64,000 bases of DNA from Magnetospira sp. QH-2 (GTDB lineage Bacteria; Pseudomonadota; Alphaproteobacteria; Rhodospirillales; Magnetospiraceae). Within the stretch, counting starts at the first letter, position 1, and every line of letters begins with the position of its first letter. Below are positions 49,207-57,643 of this stretch, piece after piece. The notes beneath the pieces were generated by a model that was not told the origin of the DNA, ran no database searches, and worked only from the letters and a program-made list of their open reading frames with translations. The translations under genes and the position numbers were made by a program. The stretch is from assembly GCF_000968135.1 (NCBI RefSeq), contig NZ_FO538765.1:3796501-3860500 (forward strand), in the 5' to 3' direction.

Positions 49207-49940
49207 CAGAAGATCATCCCATAAGCCAGAACGAAAATCATCGGTGTCAGACTGGCAAAGGCGATGAGTCCGAAGCCGTCGATCATCGGATTGCGGCCCT
49301 TGATCATGCTCGACAGGCCGACACCCAGGGCGGTCACCAGCGGCACGGTGATGGTCGACGTGGTCACGCCCCCGGAATCATAGGCGATGCCGATGATTTC
49401 CTGCGGCGCGAAAAAGGTCATGAAGACGACAATGACATAGCCGCCGATGATCAGATATTGCACCGGCCAGCCCTTGATGATGCGGAACACGCCAACCATC
49501 AGCGCCACGCCCACGGAAAGGGCCACGGTCAGGCGCAGGCCTTGGGCATAACCCGATTGCGCCTCGTCGGTTTTTTCGATCACCCCGGCCACGGCGGCCA
49601 CTTCGGCGGCCTCCTTGGCTACCGCGATCAGGGCCGGCTCGGCGGCGGTTGTGCCGAATCCAAGGCAGAAGGCAAAGGCCAGAAGCCAGAACAGGCTACC
49701 CTTGGAAGCAAAGGCATTGGCCATGGATTCGCCCAATGGGAACAATCCTTGTTCCAATCCCTGCACGAACAGCGCCAGACCGAGCACCACCAATGCCAAA
49801 CCGATGGCCGTTTGCGCCAGATTGGGAAAGGGGGTTTGCAACACCGCCACCTGAAAGAAGGCGATAACCATGACGATGGGCGCCAGATCTCTGACGGCAT
49901 CGACGATCAAACCTGAAAAACGGGCCAGAAATGGCGCCAT
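49206..49940 (-). CDS. DUF1538 membrane protein, first copy
   Basis: A 244-residue membrane protein, first gene of its operon. It carries the same blocks as the next gene: [43 protein letters not shown] and [19 protein letters not shown]. Two related subunits suggest a heteromeric channel or transporter; the substrate is unknown. GGGGGTC lies before the ATG. There is no visible binding protein or ATPase, so transport would be secondary or channel-like (inference). Confidence 0.8.
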   Translation of the reverse strand: MAPFLARFSGLIVDAVRDLAPIVMVIAFFQVAVLQTPFPNLAQTAIGLALVVLGLALFVQGLEQGLFPLGESMANAFASKGSLFWLLAFAFCLGFGTTAAEPALIAVAKEAAEVAAVAGVIEKTDEAQSGYAQGLRLTVALSVGVALMVGVFRIIKGWPVQYLIIGGYVIVVFMTFFAPQEIIGIAYDSGGVTTSTITVPLVTALGVGLSSMIKGRNPMIDGFGLIAFASLTPMIFVLAYGMIF

Positions 49941-50011
49941 GGAGACCCCCAGCGGCTCAGAATTCCAGTATAATCAACTGGATGAGGGTCGTCCAGCGAA
50001 TGAATTACAGA

Positions 50012-50431
50012 TTACGTCCCAATCAGGTGCAAAACCACCCGTCGGCTGTGGGGCCGGGCCCGATGTTCAAAAAGATAGAGGCCTTGCCACGTGCCAAACA
50101 ACGCCTGACCCTCGGCCACCGGCACGGCAAGCGAAGTATCGGTCAGCGCACACTTGATATGCGCGGGCATGTCGTCGGGGCCCTCGTTGCGATGGGTGTA
50201 CCAAGGTTCGTCTTCTTTCACCAGACGGCCAAAAAACTGGTCCAGGTCCCGCTGCACCGAAGGATCCGCATTTTCCTGAATGGTCAAGCTGGCAGAGGTA
50301 TGACGGATGTAGATGGTCAGCAATCCCCTTTTCAGTCCGGTGCCATGCACCCAACGCTGGATATCGCCGGTGATTTCATGCAGTCCTCGCCCCCGGGTTC
50401 GGACTTCGATTTGAGTCTGATCCTGTTCCAT
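50012..50431 (-). CDS. yjbQ: YjbQ/UPF0047 family protein
   Basis: A 139-residue single-domain protein. The family blocks GLLTIYIRHTSASLTIQEN, DDMPAHIKCALT and QGLYLFEHR are present, with conserved His residues that bind a metal or phosphate. Members are called secondary thiamine-phosphate synthases for a weak side activity; the natural role is uncertain. It is divergent from the phasin gene, with about 200 bases between them. Confidence 0.88.
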   Translation of the reverse strand: MEQDQTQIEVRTRGRGLHEITGDIQRWVHGTGLKRGLLTIYIRHTSASLTIQENADPSVQRDLDQFFGRLVKEDEPWYTHRNEGPDDMPAHIKCALTDTSLAVPVAEGQALFGTWQGLYLFEHRARPHSRRVVLHLIGT

Positions 50432-50499
50432 GGCGACTTTTTATCATGGCCTGCTTATGGGATCACCCCCGAGGAGTATGGTGCACTGCACAAAAAGCA

Positions 50500-50528
50500 T
50501 TGACACCTGGATTGGCAAAGCGTACATA
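50500..50528 (+). promoter_or_regulatory. Strong sigma-70 type promoter of the phasin gene
   Basis: A perfect TTGACA at 50500-50505 and TACATA at 50523-50528 are separated by exactly 17 bases, 100 bases upstream of the phasin ATG. Confidence 0.7.
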
Positions 50529-50628
50529 GGAAATATGTTGCGGTGCAGCATGGTGCTGAACCGGCATGGTTCGGGAATGCCTACGGGGTTCCCGACAGTG
50601 AATCGCTTAACAGAGAAAGGATTCGATC

Positions 50629-50991
50629 ATGTACACCAAGTTTGAAGACGTCGTCGCCCTGACCCAGGCTTTCGCCAAGTCCTACACCGCCGCGGTAACC
50701 GCCTCCAGCGAGGCCGCCAAGGCTGGATCCGAAGCCATCGCCAAGACCCTGGTCGATCAGAGCAATGCCACTGTTTCCCGCGGCATCGCCGTGGCCAAGG
50801 AACTGGGCGCCGTGAAGACCCCGGACGCGCTGGTCAAGGCGCAGACCAAGTTTGCCGCCGAGAGCCTCGATCTGGCCTTTGTCAATGGCAAGGCCCTGGC
50901 CGACCTGAGCGGCAAGGTTGCCGAAGACGTGACCGGCCCGCTGGCCGCCCACGCCAAGACCGTTTGGGAGAAATTCCCCAAGGCCGCGTAA
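50629..50991 (+). CDS. Phasin family protein
   Basis: A 120-residue all-helical protein rich in Ala, Lys and Val, with heptad-like patterning (TQAFAKSYTAAVTASSEAAK, then PDALVKAQTKFAAESLDLAF). Phasins coat polyhydroxyalkanoate granules. AAAGGA lies before the ATG. The gene stands alone between a strong promoter and a strong terminator, in keeping with high expression of a structural protein. No PHA synthase gene lies in the window. Confidence 0.84.
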   Translation: MYTKFEDVVALTQAFAKSYTAAVTASSEAAKAGSEAIAKTLVDQSNATVSRGIAVAKELGAVKTPDALVKAQTKFAAESLDLAFVNGKALADLSGKVAEDVTGPLAAHAKTVWEKFPKAA

Positions 50992-51036
50992 CGCGCCAAA
51001 CGATCTCCCCCCTCGGGCCCCTGACCCGAGGTATTT

Positions 51037-51074
51037 GACACCCCCTCCAATCCCCCCGGAGGGGGTGTCTTTTT
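51037..51074 (+). terminator. Strong terminator of the phasin gene
   Basis: A perfect 12-base stem (GACACCCCCTCC and its complement) with a 9-base loop is followed by TTTTT, 46 bases after the phasin stop. A smaller hairpin (CCTCGGG and its complement) lies just before it. Confidence 0.92.
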
Positions 51075-51087
51075 GGACGTGATCAAT

Positions 51088-51125
51088 AAAAAACGCCGCC
51101 GGATTGCTCCAGCGGCGCTTTTTTT
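51088..51125. terminator. Bidirectional terminator between the phasin and cytochrome genes
   Basis: A G+C-rich stem is flanked by AAAAAA on the left and TTTTTTT on the right, so it can terminate both the plus-strand phasin transcript and the minus-strand cytochrome transcript. Confidence 0.8.
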
Positions 51126-51146
51126 GAACCGAGAAAACGGATCGGC

Positions 51147-51533
51147 TTACTTGGCGGATTCGGCCTCGATGTAAGCGATCACGTTGTCGATGTCCTTTTG
51201 CTTCTTCAGACCGGCAAAGGCCATCTTGTTCTTCGGTACGAAGCCCTTCGGGTCCTTCAGATAGCTGGTGATGGTTTCCTTGTCCCAGGTCAGGCCGGCA
51301 GCCTTCATGGCATCGGAATATTTGAACTTCTCGACGGTGGCGGAAGCGCGACCGATAACGCCGTGCAGGGACGGACCAACCTTGTTCTTGCCCGGCTTCA
51401 TGTCATGGCAGGCCTTGCACTTCTTGAAGACCTTCTTGCCTTTTTTGGCATCGCCGGCGTCGGCGGTACCGCCCAGGGCGAGAACAGTGGCGAAGGCCGC
51501 GAGGCCGAGGGTCAGGGTTTTGGTCAGCTTCAT
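51147..51533 (-). CDS. Class I cytochrome c (c2-like)
   Basis: A 128-residue exported cytochrome. The signal peptide is about 26 residues, ending TADA. The haem-binding site is CKACH (Cys39, Cys42, His43), and Met104 in NKMAFAGL is the likely sixth ligand. GPSLHGVIGR is the family fingerprint. It carries electrons in the periplasm. GGAG lies eight bases before ATG 51533; seven extra N-terminal residues from an earlier in-frame start are unlikely. Confidence 0.92.
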   Translation of the reverse strand: MKLTKTLTLGLAAFATVLALGGTADAGDAKKGKKVFKKCKACHDMKPGKNKVGPSLHGVIGRASATVEKFKYSDAMKAAGLTWDKETITSYLKDPKGFVPKNKMAFAGLKKQKDIDNVIAYIEAESAK

Positions 51534-51777
51534 CTTAAATCTCCGTGGCTGCAATCTTGGAACATTTCAGTTTTAAGAGGGGCCGGTAGCTTGAATCCAA
51601 CGACCCTGTTAAGCGCGTTTGCATGGGATATGTAACGGATTCATGAGAATGGTTCCAGCTTTGGCTAAATTTTTTTGTTTTCGCCTCGATGAGAGCTAAT
51701 ATCGGCCCGAGGGAACCGGAAGCGACCCTGGGACCACTCAGGGGGACGCCGATCTTTTTTGAATGAAGGGTATTACC

Positions 51778-52116
51778 GTGTCAAAACCATTGTTATGGAT
51801 CGCTCTGGCGGCCTTTTTTCTGGTCAGCGGGGCCTCGGGCGCGCATGCATTTTGCGTGACCAACGGGATCAAGGGATCCTTGCATGTGGAATCGCTGGGC
51901 TCCGACGGGTTTGTCGCGGACATCGTCCCCATGGCCCAGACCTGCTGCCCGACCTCTCAATGCGCCAAGCCGACGACCCTCTTGATTGTCAGCGGCTATG
52001 TGCCGGTGGCCGAAGGACGCCCGGGCTGGACCGCCGAATGCCGGGCCAAGGTGAAGCCGGGCAATACAATCAGTGTCACCGGGTCGGTGAAAAAAATTAC
52101 CTGCGGCGGTCAATGA
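51778..52116 (+). CDS. Small exported Cys-containing protein, unknown
   Basis: A 112-residue protein I do not recognise. A signal peptide of about 24 residues (LLWIALAAFFLVSGASGAHA) precedes a mature part with six Cys, including a CC pair (QTCCPTSQC), suggesting disulfides or metal binding. The start is GTG 51778, with AAGGG seven bases upstream; ATG 51763 has no ribosome-binding site. Its stop lies four bases before the sigma-factor ATG, so the two are co-transcribed, and the protein may be part of, or a target of, the regulated stress response (inference). Confidence 0.68.
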   Translation: MSKPLLWIALAAFFLVSGASGAHAFCVTNGIKGSLHVESLGSDGFVADIVPMAQTCCPTSQCAKPTTLLIVSGYVPVAEGRPGWTAECRAKVKPGNTISVTGSVKKITCGGQ

Positions 52117-52120
52117 CTCC

Positions 52121-52723
52121 ATGAATCCCGGCATTCCCGTTTTTCCCGGTCCGTCCAACGATCCGGACGGCCCCCTGGTGGCCGCCGCTCTGGGCGGAGA
52201 CGGGCGCGCTTTCGGGCGTCTGGTGGAACGGCTGCGCGACCGCGTCTATCGATTTATTCTGCGCAAGGTCAACAATGTGCAAGATGCGGAGGACCTGACC
52301 CAAGACACCTTTCTGGAGATTTATGCCAAGCTGGGCAATTACCGGGGTGCCTCGCGATTTTCCACCTGGGTGATCGGCGTGGCTCTCAATCTGAGCCGCA
52401 ATCATGTTACCCGCCGCCCGGAACGCCGCTACCGCATGGAATCCACCGATGAACTGGGCGACATGACGGACAATAGCGCCGGTCCTCATGAACAGGCCCG
52501 CTCCCACGCCTTTGCCACCGCCGTCACCAGCGCCATGGATACCCTGGGCGAAGAGGCGCGCGAAGCCCTGCAATTGGTCACCCTGGAAGAGCTGGATTAC
52601 CAAGAAGCGGCGGAAATCGCCGGGATCCCGGTCAATACCATGAAAACCCGCGTGTATCGCGCCCGCAAGGCCCTGCGTGAAGCCATGCACACGGCGGGAC
52701 AAGAAGATTTTCTTGATCCATGA
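52121..52723 (+). CDS. ECF-type RNA polymerase sigma factor
   Basis: A 200-residue sigma-70-family factor with region 2 (RVYRFILRKVNNVQDAEDLTQD and FSTWVIGVALNLSRNHVTRR) and region 4 (DYQEAAEIAGIPVNTMKTRVYRARKALRE). The intervening linker is about 45 residues. It directs transcription of a dedicated regulon. A putative membrane anti-sigma gene follows after about 50 bases, and the small exported protein precedes it. I could not identify its cognate promoter in the window. Confidence 0.9.
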   Translation: MNPGIPVFPGPSNDPDGPLVAAALGGDGRAFGRLVERLRDRVYRFILRKVNNVQDAEDLTQDTFLEIYAKLGNYRGASRFSTWVIGVALNLSRNHVTRRPERRYRMESTDELGDMTDNSAGPHEQARSHAFATAVTSAMDTLGEEAREALQLVTLEELDYQEAAEIAGIPVNTMKTRVYRARKALREAMHTAGQEDFLDP

Positions 52724-52775
52724 AACCTTTTGATCGGTTTTCGCCACTCACTCAGGCGAAGGAAGGACCCGAGCC

Positions 52776-53537
52776 ATGACGGCCATCGACGAATATACCG
52801 AGGAATTGCTCAGCCGGGGTCTCGACGGGGACCTGGACCGGGCGGAAATGCGCAGCCTCTACCGGGCGGCGGCCCACGAGCCCGCCGTGCCCCGGGAAAT
52901 GGGTGCGCTGGCGGAATTGGAAGACGGCTTGCGGCTTGCCGATGTTGCCTTACAGACCTTGCAGCCTTCTCAAGAGCTGGTGGACCGCCTGAACCAGAGC
53001 CTCGCCGTGCGCCCCAAAGAGGGGTGGTTCACCCGTTTGTGGCATTGGCTGCATGCACCGGGCGGCATTTCCTTTCAGCCTCTGTCGTTCGCCGGGGGCG
53101 CTGCTTTGGCGGTGGGACTGGCCTTGGCGGCCATGCCGGTGGTGACCCAGTATACCCCGGGACTACAACGGCTTTCGGTCAGCGATTTGCGGTTCGTGGA
53201 TGCCCGCGCCGATGTGGATTGGACGTATCAGTTCGTCCTGCGTCCGGGCCAAACTACCCGGGTGGCGTTGGACCTGGGAGACACGTTGCCCCTGCGCATG
53301 CAGTTCGAGGCCCCGGAACCGACACCGGTCACCTTGACCCATGAGGCATCCGGCCTGAGCCGGGATACACAACGGCGCATGATCGTTGACGGCATTATGT
53401 ACGCGTCGCTACGCGACCCGCAGCCCGGCGACGTGGTTCAGGTGCGCAATGGCGGTGAGGTCCCTGTATTGGTCTATGCCTACACCAACGGCTACGGCGG
53501 TTCCTGGGTCACCGGCGGCACCGGCCAGGCGCTATAA
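52776..53537 (+). CDS. Putative membrane anti-sigma factor
   Basis: A 253-residue protein with a cytosolic N-terminal part (about residues 1-95), one membrane helix near residues 98-120 (FAGGAALAVGLALAAMPVV) and a periplasmic domain of about 130 residues rich in strands. The N-terminal helices (SRGLDGDLDRAEMRSLYRAAAHEP) look like an anti-sigma domain without the zinc HxxxCxxC motif. Topology and position after the sigma gene support the role. AAGGA precedes the ATG. Confidence 0.62.
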   Translation: MTAIDEYTEELLSRGLDGDLDRAEMRSLYRAAAHEPAVPREMGALAELEDGLRLADVALQTLQPSQELVDRLNQSLAVRPKEGWFTRLWHWLHAPGGISFQPLSFAGGAALAVGLALAAMPVVTQYTPGLQRLSVSDLRFVDARADVDWTYQFVLRPGQTTRVALDLGDTLPLRMQFEAPEPTPVTLTHEASGLSRDTQRRMIVDGIMYASLRDPQPGDVVQVRNGGEVPVLVYAYTNGYGGSWVTGGTGQAL

Positions 53538-53589
53538 TCTCGGCCATACCCTCATAAAATGATGCAATACCGTTCGCCTCCGGATAACG

Positions 53590-53612
53590 AGGGCGCCCCC
53601 CGCGAGCGCCCT
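53590..53612. terminator. Hairpin between convergent anti-sigma and HD-GYP genes
   Basis: A perfect seven-base stem (AGGGCGC and its complement) with a nine-base loop lies in the 77-base gap. No T run follows on either strand, so any terminator function is doubtful. Confidence 0.35.
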
Positions 53613-53614
53613 GC

Positions 53615-54772
53615 CTATTGTAATGCGTCACGGTTCTTGGCATCCAACAGCACCTGCGTGAAGAGGCTGAGCAGCGGCATATCGAGGCCGTCGGTCATGT
53701 CTTTCATGATCAACAGCGCCTTTTCAGCGGGCATGGGATCCTTATAGACCCGACGATCGGTCAAGGCGCTGAAGATATCGACGATGGAAGCCATGCGGGC
53801 CAATTCGTTGAGGTTCTTGCCGATGATCCCATGGGGATAACCGGTGCCGTCGAGTTTTTCATGGTGCTGTTCAGCGATGATCCGCACACCGCGCGGGATT
53901 TCGTCGCTGCGCTTAAGAATCACCTGGGTGATATCCACATGGCTGCGCATGACGTTCCATTCGTCGTCGGTCAGTCGACCCGGTTTGTTGAGCACCTCGT
54001 GGGGAATGGACATCTTACCGATGTCATGCACCAACCCGCCCGAGGCCAGGGTCTGAAGCTCATCATCGCGGAACCCGGCGGCATGGCCAAAGATGGTCAG
54101 GAACGTCGCCACTCGCAGGGAATGGACGTAGGAATAGTTGTCGTGACCCTTGACGTTGGTCAGAATGTCGGAAAAGCACTGATTGTGCACCGCCTTGACC
54201 AACGGGTCACAGCTGTCTTGCACGTCTTTATAAGGAATTTCCGAACCTTCGCTGATCAAATCGGAGATCTTGTTGAACACGCCGACGGTTTCCTGCAAGG
54301 CCGCCTTCTGCACCGGCTCGATCTTCTCCCAGGAAGCTTCTACACCCGAGTTGACCTTGTCGGATATGGCGCCGAGCAACGTGCTGCGCTTGAACGGCTT
54401 GCGCAGGAAGGTGTCGACTCCGAGACGCTTGGCGTCCTCGATAAATCCAGCATTGTGGCGGTCGAGCAGGCAGACCACCGGCAGATCTTTCAGGGCTTCC
54501 TCGGATCGCAGACTTTGCAATACCGCGATGCCTCCCCGGGGCGGCGCCAATTCGTCGAGCAGCAGTACCGCCGGAGGCCGTTGAGCCATGCTGTCAATGG
54601 CTTGACCACCGCTGGTGAACTGGAAGGTTTGATAGAAGGACAATAGAGAATCGGAAATATCCATCTGCACGCGTGGATTACTCTCGATCACGCAGACGGC
54701 AATTTTCTTGGCAACTGTGGCGGGCAGGGCATCGAGGCGACTGGACGCCGTGGCGGCGGAACTTTCCCCCAT
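53615..54772 (-). CDS. Response regulator with HD-GYP phosphodiesterase domain
   Basis: A 385-residue protein. An N-terminal receiver domain (about 25-145: VLLLDELAPPRGG contains the phospho-acceptor region and FLRKPFK the conserved Lys) is joined to an HD-GYP domain (about 200-370). The HD pair is in GLVHDIGKMSIP, and the HHEKLDGTGYP block matches the GYP signature. HD-GYP domains hydrolyse cyclic di-GMP. The input kinase is not in the window. This is the only cyclic-di-GMP-related enzyme seen here; a link to the SiaABC-like system is speculative. Confidence 0.88.
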   Translation of the reverse strand: MGESSAATASSRLDALPATVAKKIAVCVIESNPRVQMDISDSLLSFYQTFQFTSGGQAIDSMAQRPPAVLLLDELAPPRGGIAVLQSLRSEEALKDLPVVCLLDRHNAGFIEDAKRLGVDTFLRKPFKRSTLLGAISDKVNSGVEASWEKIEPVQKAALQETVGVFNKISDLISEGSEIPYKDVQDSCDPLVKAVHNQCFSDILTNVKGHDNYSYVHSLRVATFLTIFGHAAGFRDDELQTLASGGLVHDIGKMSIPHEVLNKPGRLTDDEWNVMRSHVDITQVILKRSDEIPRGVRIIAEQHHEKLDGTGYPHGIIGKNLNELARMASIVDIFSALTDRRVYKDPMPAEKALLIMKDMTDGLDMPLLSLFTQVLLDAKNRDALQ

Positions 54773-54900
54773 GGAGGTGTTTCCAATTATTATTGTGTCT
54801 CTTTACCCCTCTATTTAATCACTTCGACACCGAAAGAACCACCCCTTCAAGCTGATGAAATGCAGGGTTTTTCTACCTCCTTTGCATGATTGTTACGCTT

Positions 54901-55650
54901 TTATGTATGCGTAGACACCAGCCCCAACCACTTTAGCGTTTCCTCCACACTGGACGATTTGGGACCCGGCTGCGGGTCGGGACGGCGGAGAGTCAGGATC
55001 GGCAGGTCCAACTCCCGCGCGGCGATGATCTTGGCCATGGCCGCGTCGCCCCCGGAATTCTTGCTGATCAGCAAATCCACATGGTGGGTTTTCATCAAGG
55101 CGATTTCCGCCGAGGCCCGCAGTGCCGGAGGGCCGATGATCAGGTCATACTCGGGCAGCGACAGGGGGGCCACCGGTTCTGTCAGCAGCCGTACCAAGAA
55201 TTGACAGCCGGTGACGGAGGCAAAGTCCGCCAAGTTCTTGCGGCCGATGGTCAGAAACGGGCGCCGGCCGGTCTGCGGTAACAAGTCGGCGGCCTGCGCC
55301 CAGGTCTCCACATCGATCCAATGGTCGCTGTCCAACCGCTCCCAGCCGGGCCGATATAGCTGCAGGCGGGGGATTCCGGCGGCAATACAAGCCTCGCGAA
55401 CCTGTTTGGAGATCCGCGCCGCATAGGGATGGGTGGCATCCACCACCAAATCGATGAAAGATTCGTCGAGATAGCGGATCAATCCCTCCGTGCCGCCGAA
55501 TCCGCCCTTGCGGACCTCTCCCGACGGCAAAGCAGGGTCGTCCGTGGCCCCCGCCAGAGAAGTGGTGACCCGAAAGGCGTCGGCGGCGATGCGGGCCAGG
55601 ATCCGGGCCTCGCCGGTCCCGCCGACAATCAACAGATGTCTACGCCGCAT
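54901..55650 (-). CDS. cobK: Precorrin-6A reductase
   Basis: A 249-residue CobK/CbiJ protein. It opens with HLLIVGGTGEARILARI, then IDLVVDATHPYAARIS and LDSDHWIDVETW, and LISKNSGGDAAMAKI in the last third. It reduces precorrin-6A in aerobic-type cobalamin synthesis. It overlaps the upstream cbiD gene by 11 bases, so the pair forms an operon, although CbiD is the anaerobic-type methyltransferase. No cobalamin riboswitch was found upstream. Confidence 0.9.
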   Translation of the reverse strand: MRRRHLLIVGGTGEARILARIAADAFRVTTSLAGATDDPALPSGEVRKGGFGGTEGLIRYLDESFIDLVVDATHPYAARISKQVREACIAAGIPRLQLYRPGWERLDSDHWIDVETWAQAADLLPQTGRRPFLTIGRKNLADFASVTGCQFLVRLLTEPVAPLSLPEYDLIIGPPALRASAEIALMKTHHVDLLISKNSGGDAAMAKIIAARELDLPILTLRRPDPQPGPKSSSVEETLKWLGLVSTHT

Positions 55651-56686
55651 GGCCGACCCCCGTTCCCTCGCGATCGACGATCAGGATCTCTACCCGGGTT
55701 TCCGGCTTGAGATGGGCGCGCGCCACGCACAGGGCCTGTCGAGCAATTTGGTCGGCGAGCGCCGGACCCTTCCGGTCGAGGATCTCGGCGGCCGTATTGG
55801 CGTCGGCCAACCGGGAATCACCCGCCAGGGCCGCCAGGGCCGCCATGTCCACCCGCGAGGCGGAGGAATGCAGATTCAGATTCCCCTGCGCCAGCTTGAC
55901 CATCTTGGCAAAGCCTCCGGCAATACACAGAAATGGGACCGGTCTATGGCGCAGGTACTTGAACAACGCTCCGGCGAATCCGCCCATGTCGAGCACCGCC
56001 TCGTCCGGCAGATTCAGGCGGACCCGGGCCGCCGCCTCGGAAGCCCGGCCGGTGGCGGCAATCAACCGGTCGTGGCCACAGGCCAGGGCCACATCGACGC
56101 CGCGATGCAGGCTGTGGATCCAGGAATCAGCGGAATAGGGCACCACCACGCCGGTGGTTCCCAAAATCGACAGGCCGCCCACAATCCCCAGTCGCCCATT
56201 CAGAGTCCGGGTCGCCAGATCGGCGCCACCGGGGATCGACAGGGTAATGGTGACCGCGGGCTCCATACGCCATTCGGCGGCCAACCGGGCGATATTGTCT
56301 CCGATCATACGGCGCGGCGCCGGATTGATTGCCGGTTCCCCCACCGCCAACCGCAAGCCGGGCCGGGTGATGGTCCCCACGCCTTCTCCGGCCCGAAAGG
56401 TGATGCCGGACTGATCGCTCTTGGCCACATGAGCGACGATTTCGGCCCCATGGGTCACGTCCGGATCATCCCCGGCATCCTTGATCACCGAAGCCCGGGC
56501 ACTGAACCGGTCCAAATGGGTCCGGTGCAGCGGAAAACAGGGAGTCAGACCACGCGGCAGGTGAATGGTCACGGGATCGGGGAACCCACCTCCCATCAAC
56601 GCACCATAGGCCGCCGTGGCCGCCGCAGTGGCACAGGCGCCGGTGGTCCAGCCTTTGCGGAGGGGGTTTTGGGGATCCGGTCGCAT
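55640..56686 (-). CDS. cbiD: Cobalt-precorrin-5B C1-methyltransferase
   Basis: A 348-residue CbiD protein. The N-terminal LRKGWTTGACATAAATAA is diagnostic, with IKDAGDDPDVTHGAEIVAHV and NPAPRRMIGDNIA following. ILGTTGVVVPYSADSW is another hallmark. It methylates and deacylates the corrin ring in the anaerobic pathway. Its 3' end overlaps cobK. Together with cobB downstream on the other strand it marks a partial cobalamin locus. Confidence 0.92.
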   Translation of the reverse strand: MRPDPQNPLRKGWTTGACATAAATAAYGALMGGGFPDPVTIHLPRGLTPCFPLHRTHLDRFSARASVIKDAGDDPDVTHGAEIVAHVAKSDQSGITFRAGEGVGTITRPGLRLAVGEPAINPAPRRMIGDNIARLAAEWRMEPAVTITLSIPGGADLATRTLNGRLGIVGGLSILGTTGVVVPYSADSWIHSLHRGVDVALACGHDRLIAATGRASEAAARVRLNLPDEAVLDMGGFAGALFKYLRHRPVPFLCIAGGFAKMVKLAQGNLNLHSSASRVDMAALAALAGDSRLADANTAAEILDRKGPALADQIARQALCVARAHLKPETRVEILIVDREGTGVGHAA

Positions 56687-56844
56687 GGGCGCAGTCTACC
56701 CTTCCCCCACAAGGGACTCCAGGATCCTTGAGTTTGGTATAACATAACATTATCATGGTTCCCTTCTTGGCTTTCGCCCCGGCGCCGGGGTATGAAAGGT
56801 CTGCTCACAACAAGGACCGACCCCCGTTGGACGAAAATTTCTTC

Positions 56845-57606
56845 ATGCAAACCCTGCTGGAATCCGGCCTTGCCCATTGCAAGGTGGTGGCGGTGGACAA
56901 CTCCGGCCTGTTGGTCAGCCTGTTCATGGCCGGGCTGCTGGGCGGTCTGACCCATTGCATCGGCATGTGCGGGCCTTTTGTGCTGTCGCAGGTGACCGCG
57001 CGCCTGGAGGCGACACCCGCCTCGGCCATGCGCGAATGGCAGCGTCTGACCGGCGCGGCGCTGCTGCCGTATCACCTGGGCCGGATGACCACTTACATGG
57101 CCTTGGGTGCCGGAATCGCGCTGCTGGCCGGAGGGGCGGTGTCGCTGACCGGCTATCGTTGGCTTTCGGCACTGTTGCTTGGCCTGGCGGCGCTGTTCTT
57201 CATCGGTTATGCCCTGCGCGCCCTGGTGCCCAGCCTTTCGCTCATGGGCAGTGGCGGCAAAGGGGAAAGCTGGTGGTCGCGCAACGTGGGGAGAGTCGTC
57301 AAACCCCTGTTTTCCCGCCCTTTGGGATGGCGCGGTTATCTGTTGGGGTTGGCATTGGGGTTCATCCCCTGCGGATTGCTCTATGGCGCCCTGGCGGCGG
57401 CGGCATCGGCGGGCGACCCCCTGGCCGGGGTGATGGCCATGGGTGCTTTTGCCATCGGCACCATGCCCAGCCTGCTGGGGGTGGGCCTGGCCGGGCACAT
57501 GGCCGGATTGCAATGGCGCGAGGGCCTAATCAAGGTGGCGCCGGTTCTTTTGGTGGTCAATGCCGCCATTCTCTCGTATATGGCTTGGCAAATGCTGGCC
57601 GTGTGA
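56845..57606 (+). CDS. TauE/SafE-like membrane protein (DsbD-type helices)
   Basis: A 253-residue integral membrane protein with about six helices in two related halves. GLLGGLTHCIGMCGPFVLSQ is the signature of proteins near cytochrome oxidase and copper genes, and GLALGFIPCGLLYGALAAAAS contains the second-half PCG motif. The start is uncertain; ATG 56845 is used. An SCO-type copper chaperone gene follows after about 40 bases, so a role in copper or cytochrome oxidase biogenesis is likely (inference), although the general annotation is sulfite exporter. Confidence 0.76.
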   Translation: MQTLLESGLAHCKVVAVDNSGLLVSLFMAGLLGGLTHCIGMCGPFVLSQVTARLEATPASAMREWQRLTGAALLPYHLGRMTTYMALGAGIALLAGGAVSLTGYRWLSALLLGLAALFFIGYALRALVPSLSLMGSGGKGESWWSRNVGRVVKPLFSRPLGWRGYLLGLALGFIPCGLLYGALAAAASAGDPLAGVMAMGAFAIGTMPSLLGVGLAGHMAGLQWREGLIKVAPVLLVVNAAILSYMAWQMLAV

Positions 57607-57643
57607 GTGCTGACTGTTTGAGGCTTGGGAGGCCTGATTTTCC

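Noticed and set aside
55490-56731. 413-codon plus-strand frame across cobK and cbiD
   Set aside because: Both genes on the other strand carry diagnostic family motifs. This frame has none and spans their overlap.
56687-56844. Cobalamin riboswitch upstream of cbiD
   Set aside because: No B12-box-like sequence or plausible multi-stem fold is seen; only short AT-rich sequence and a BamHI-like palindrome are present.
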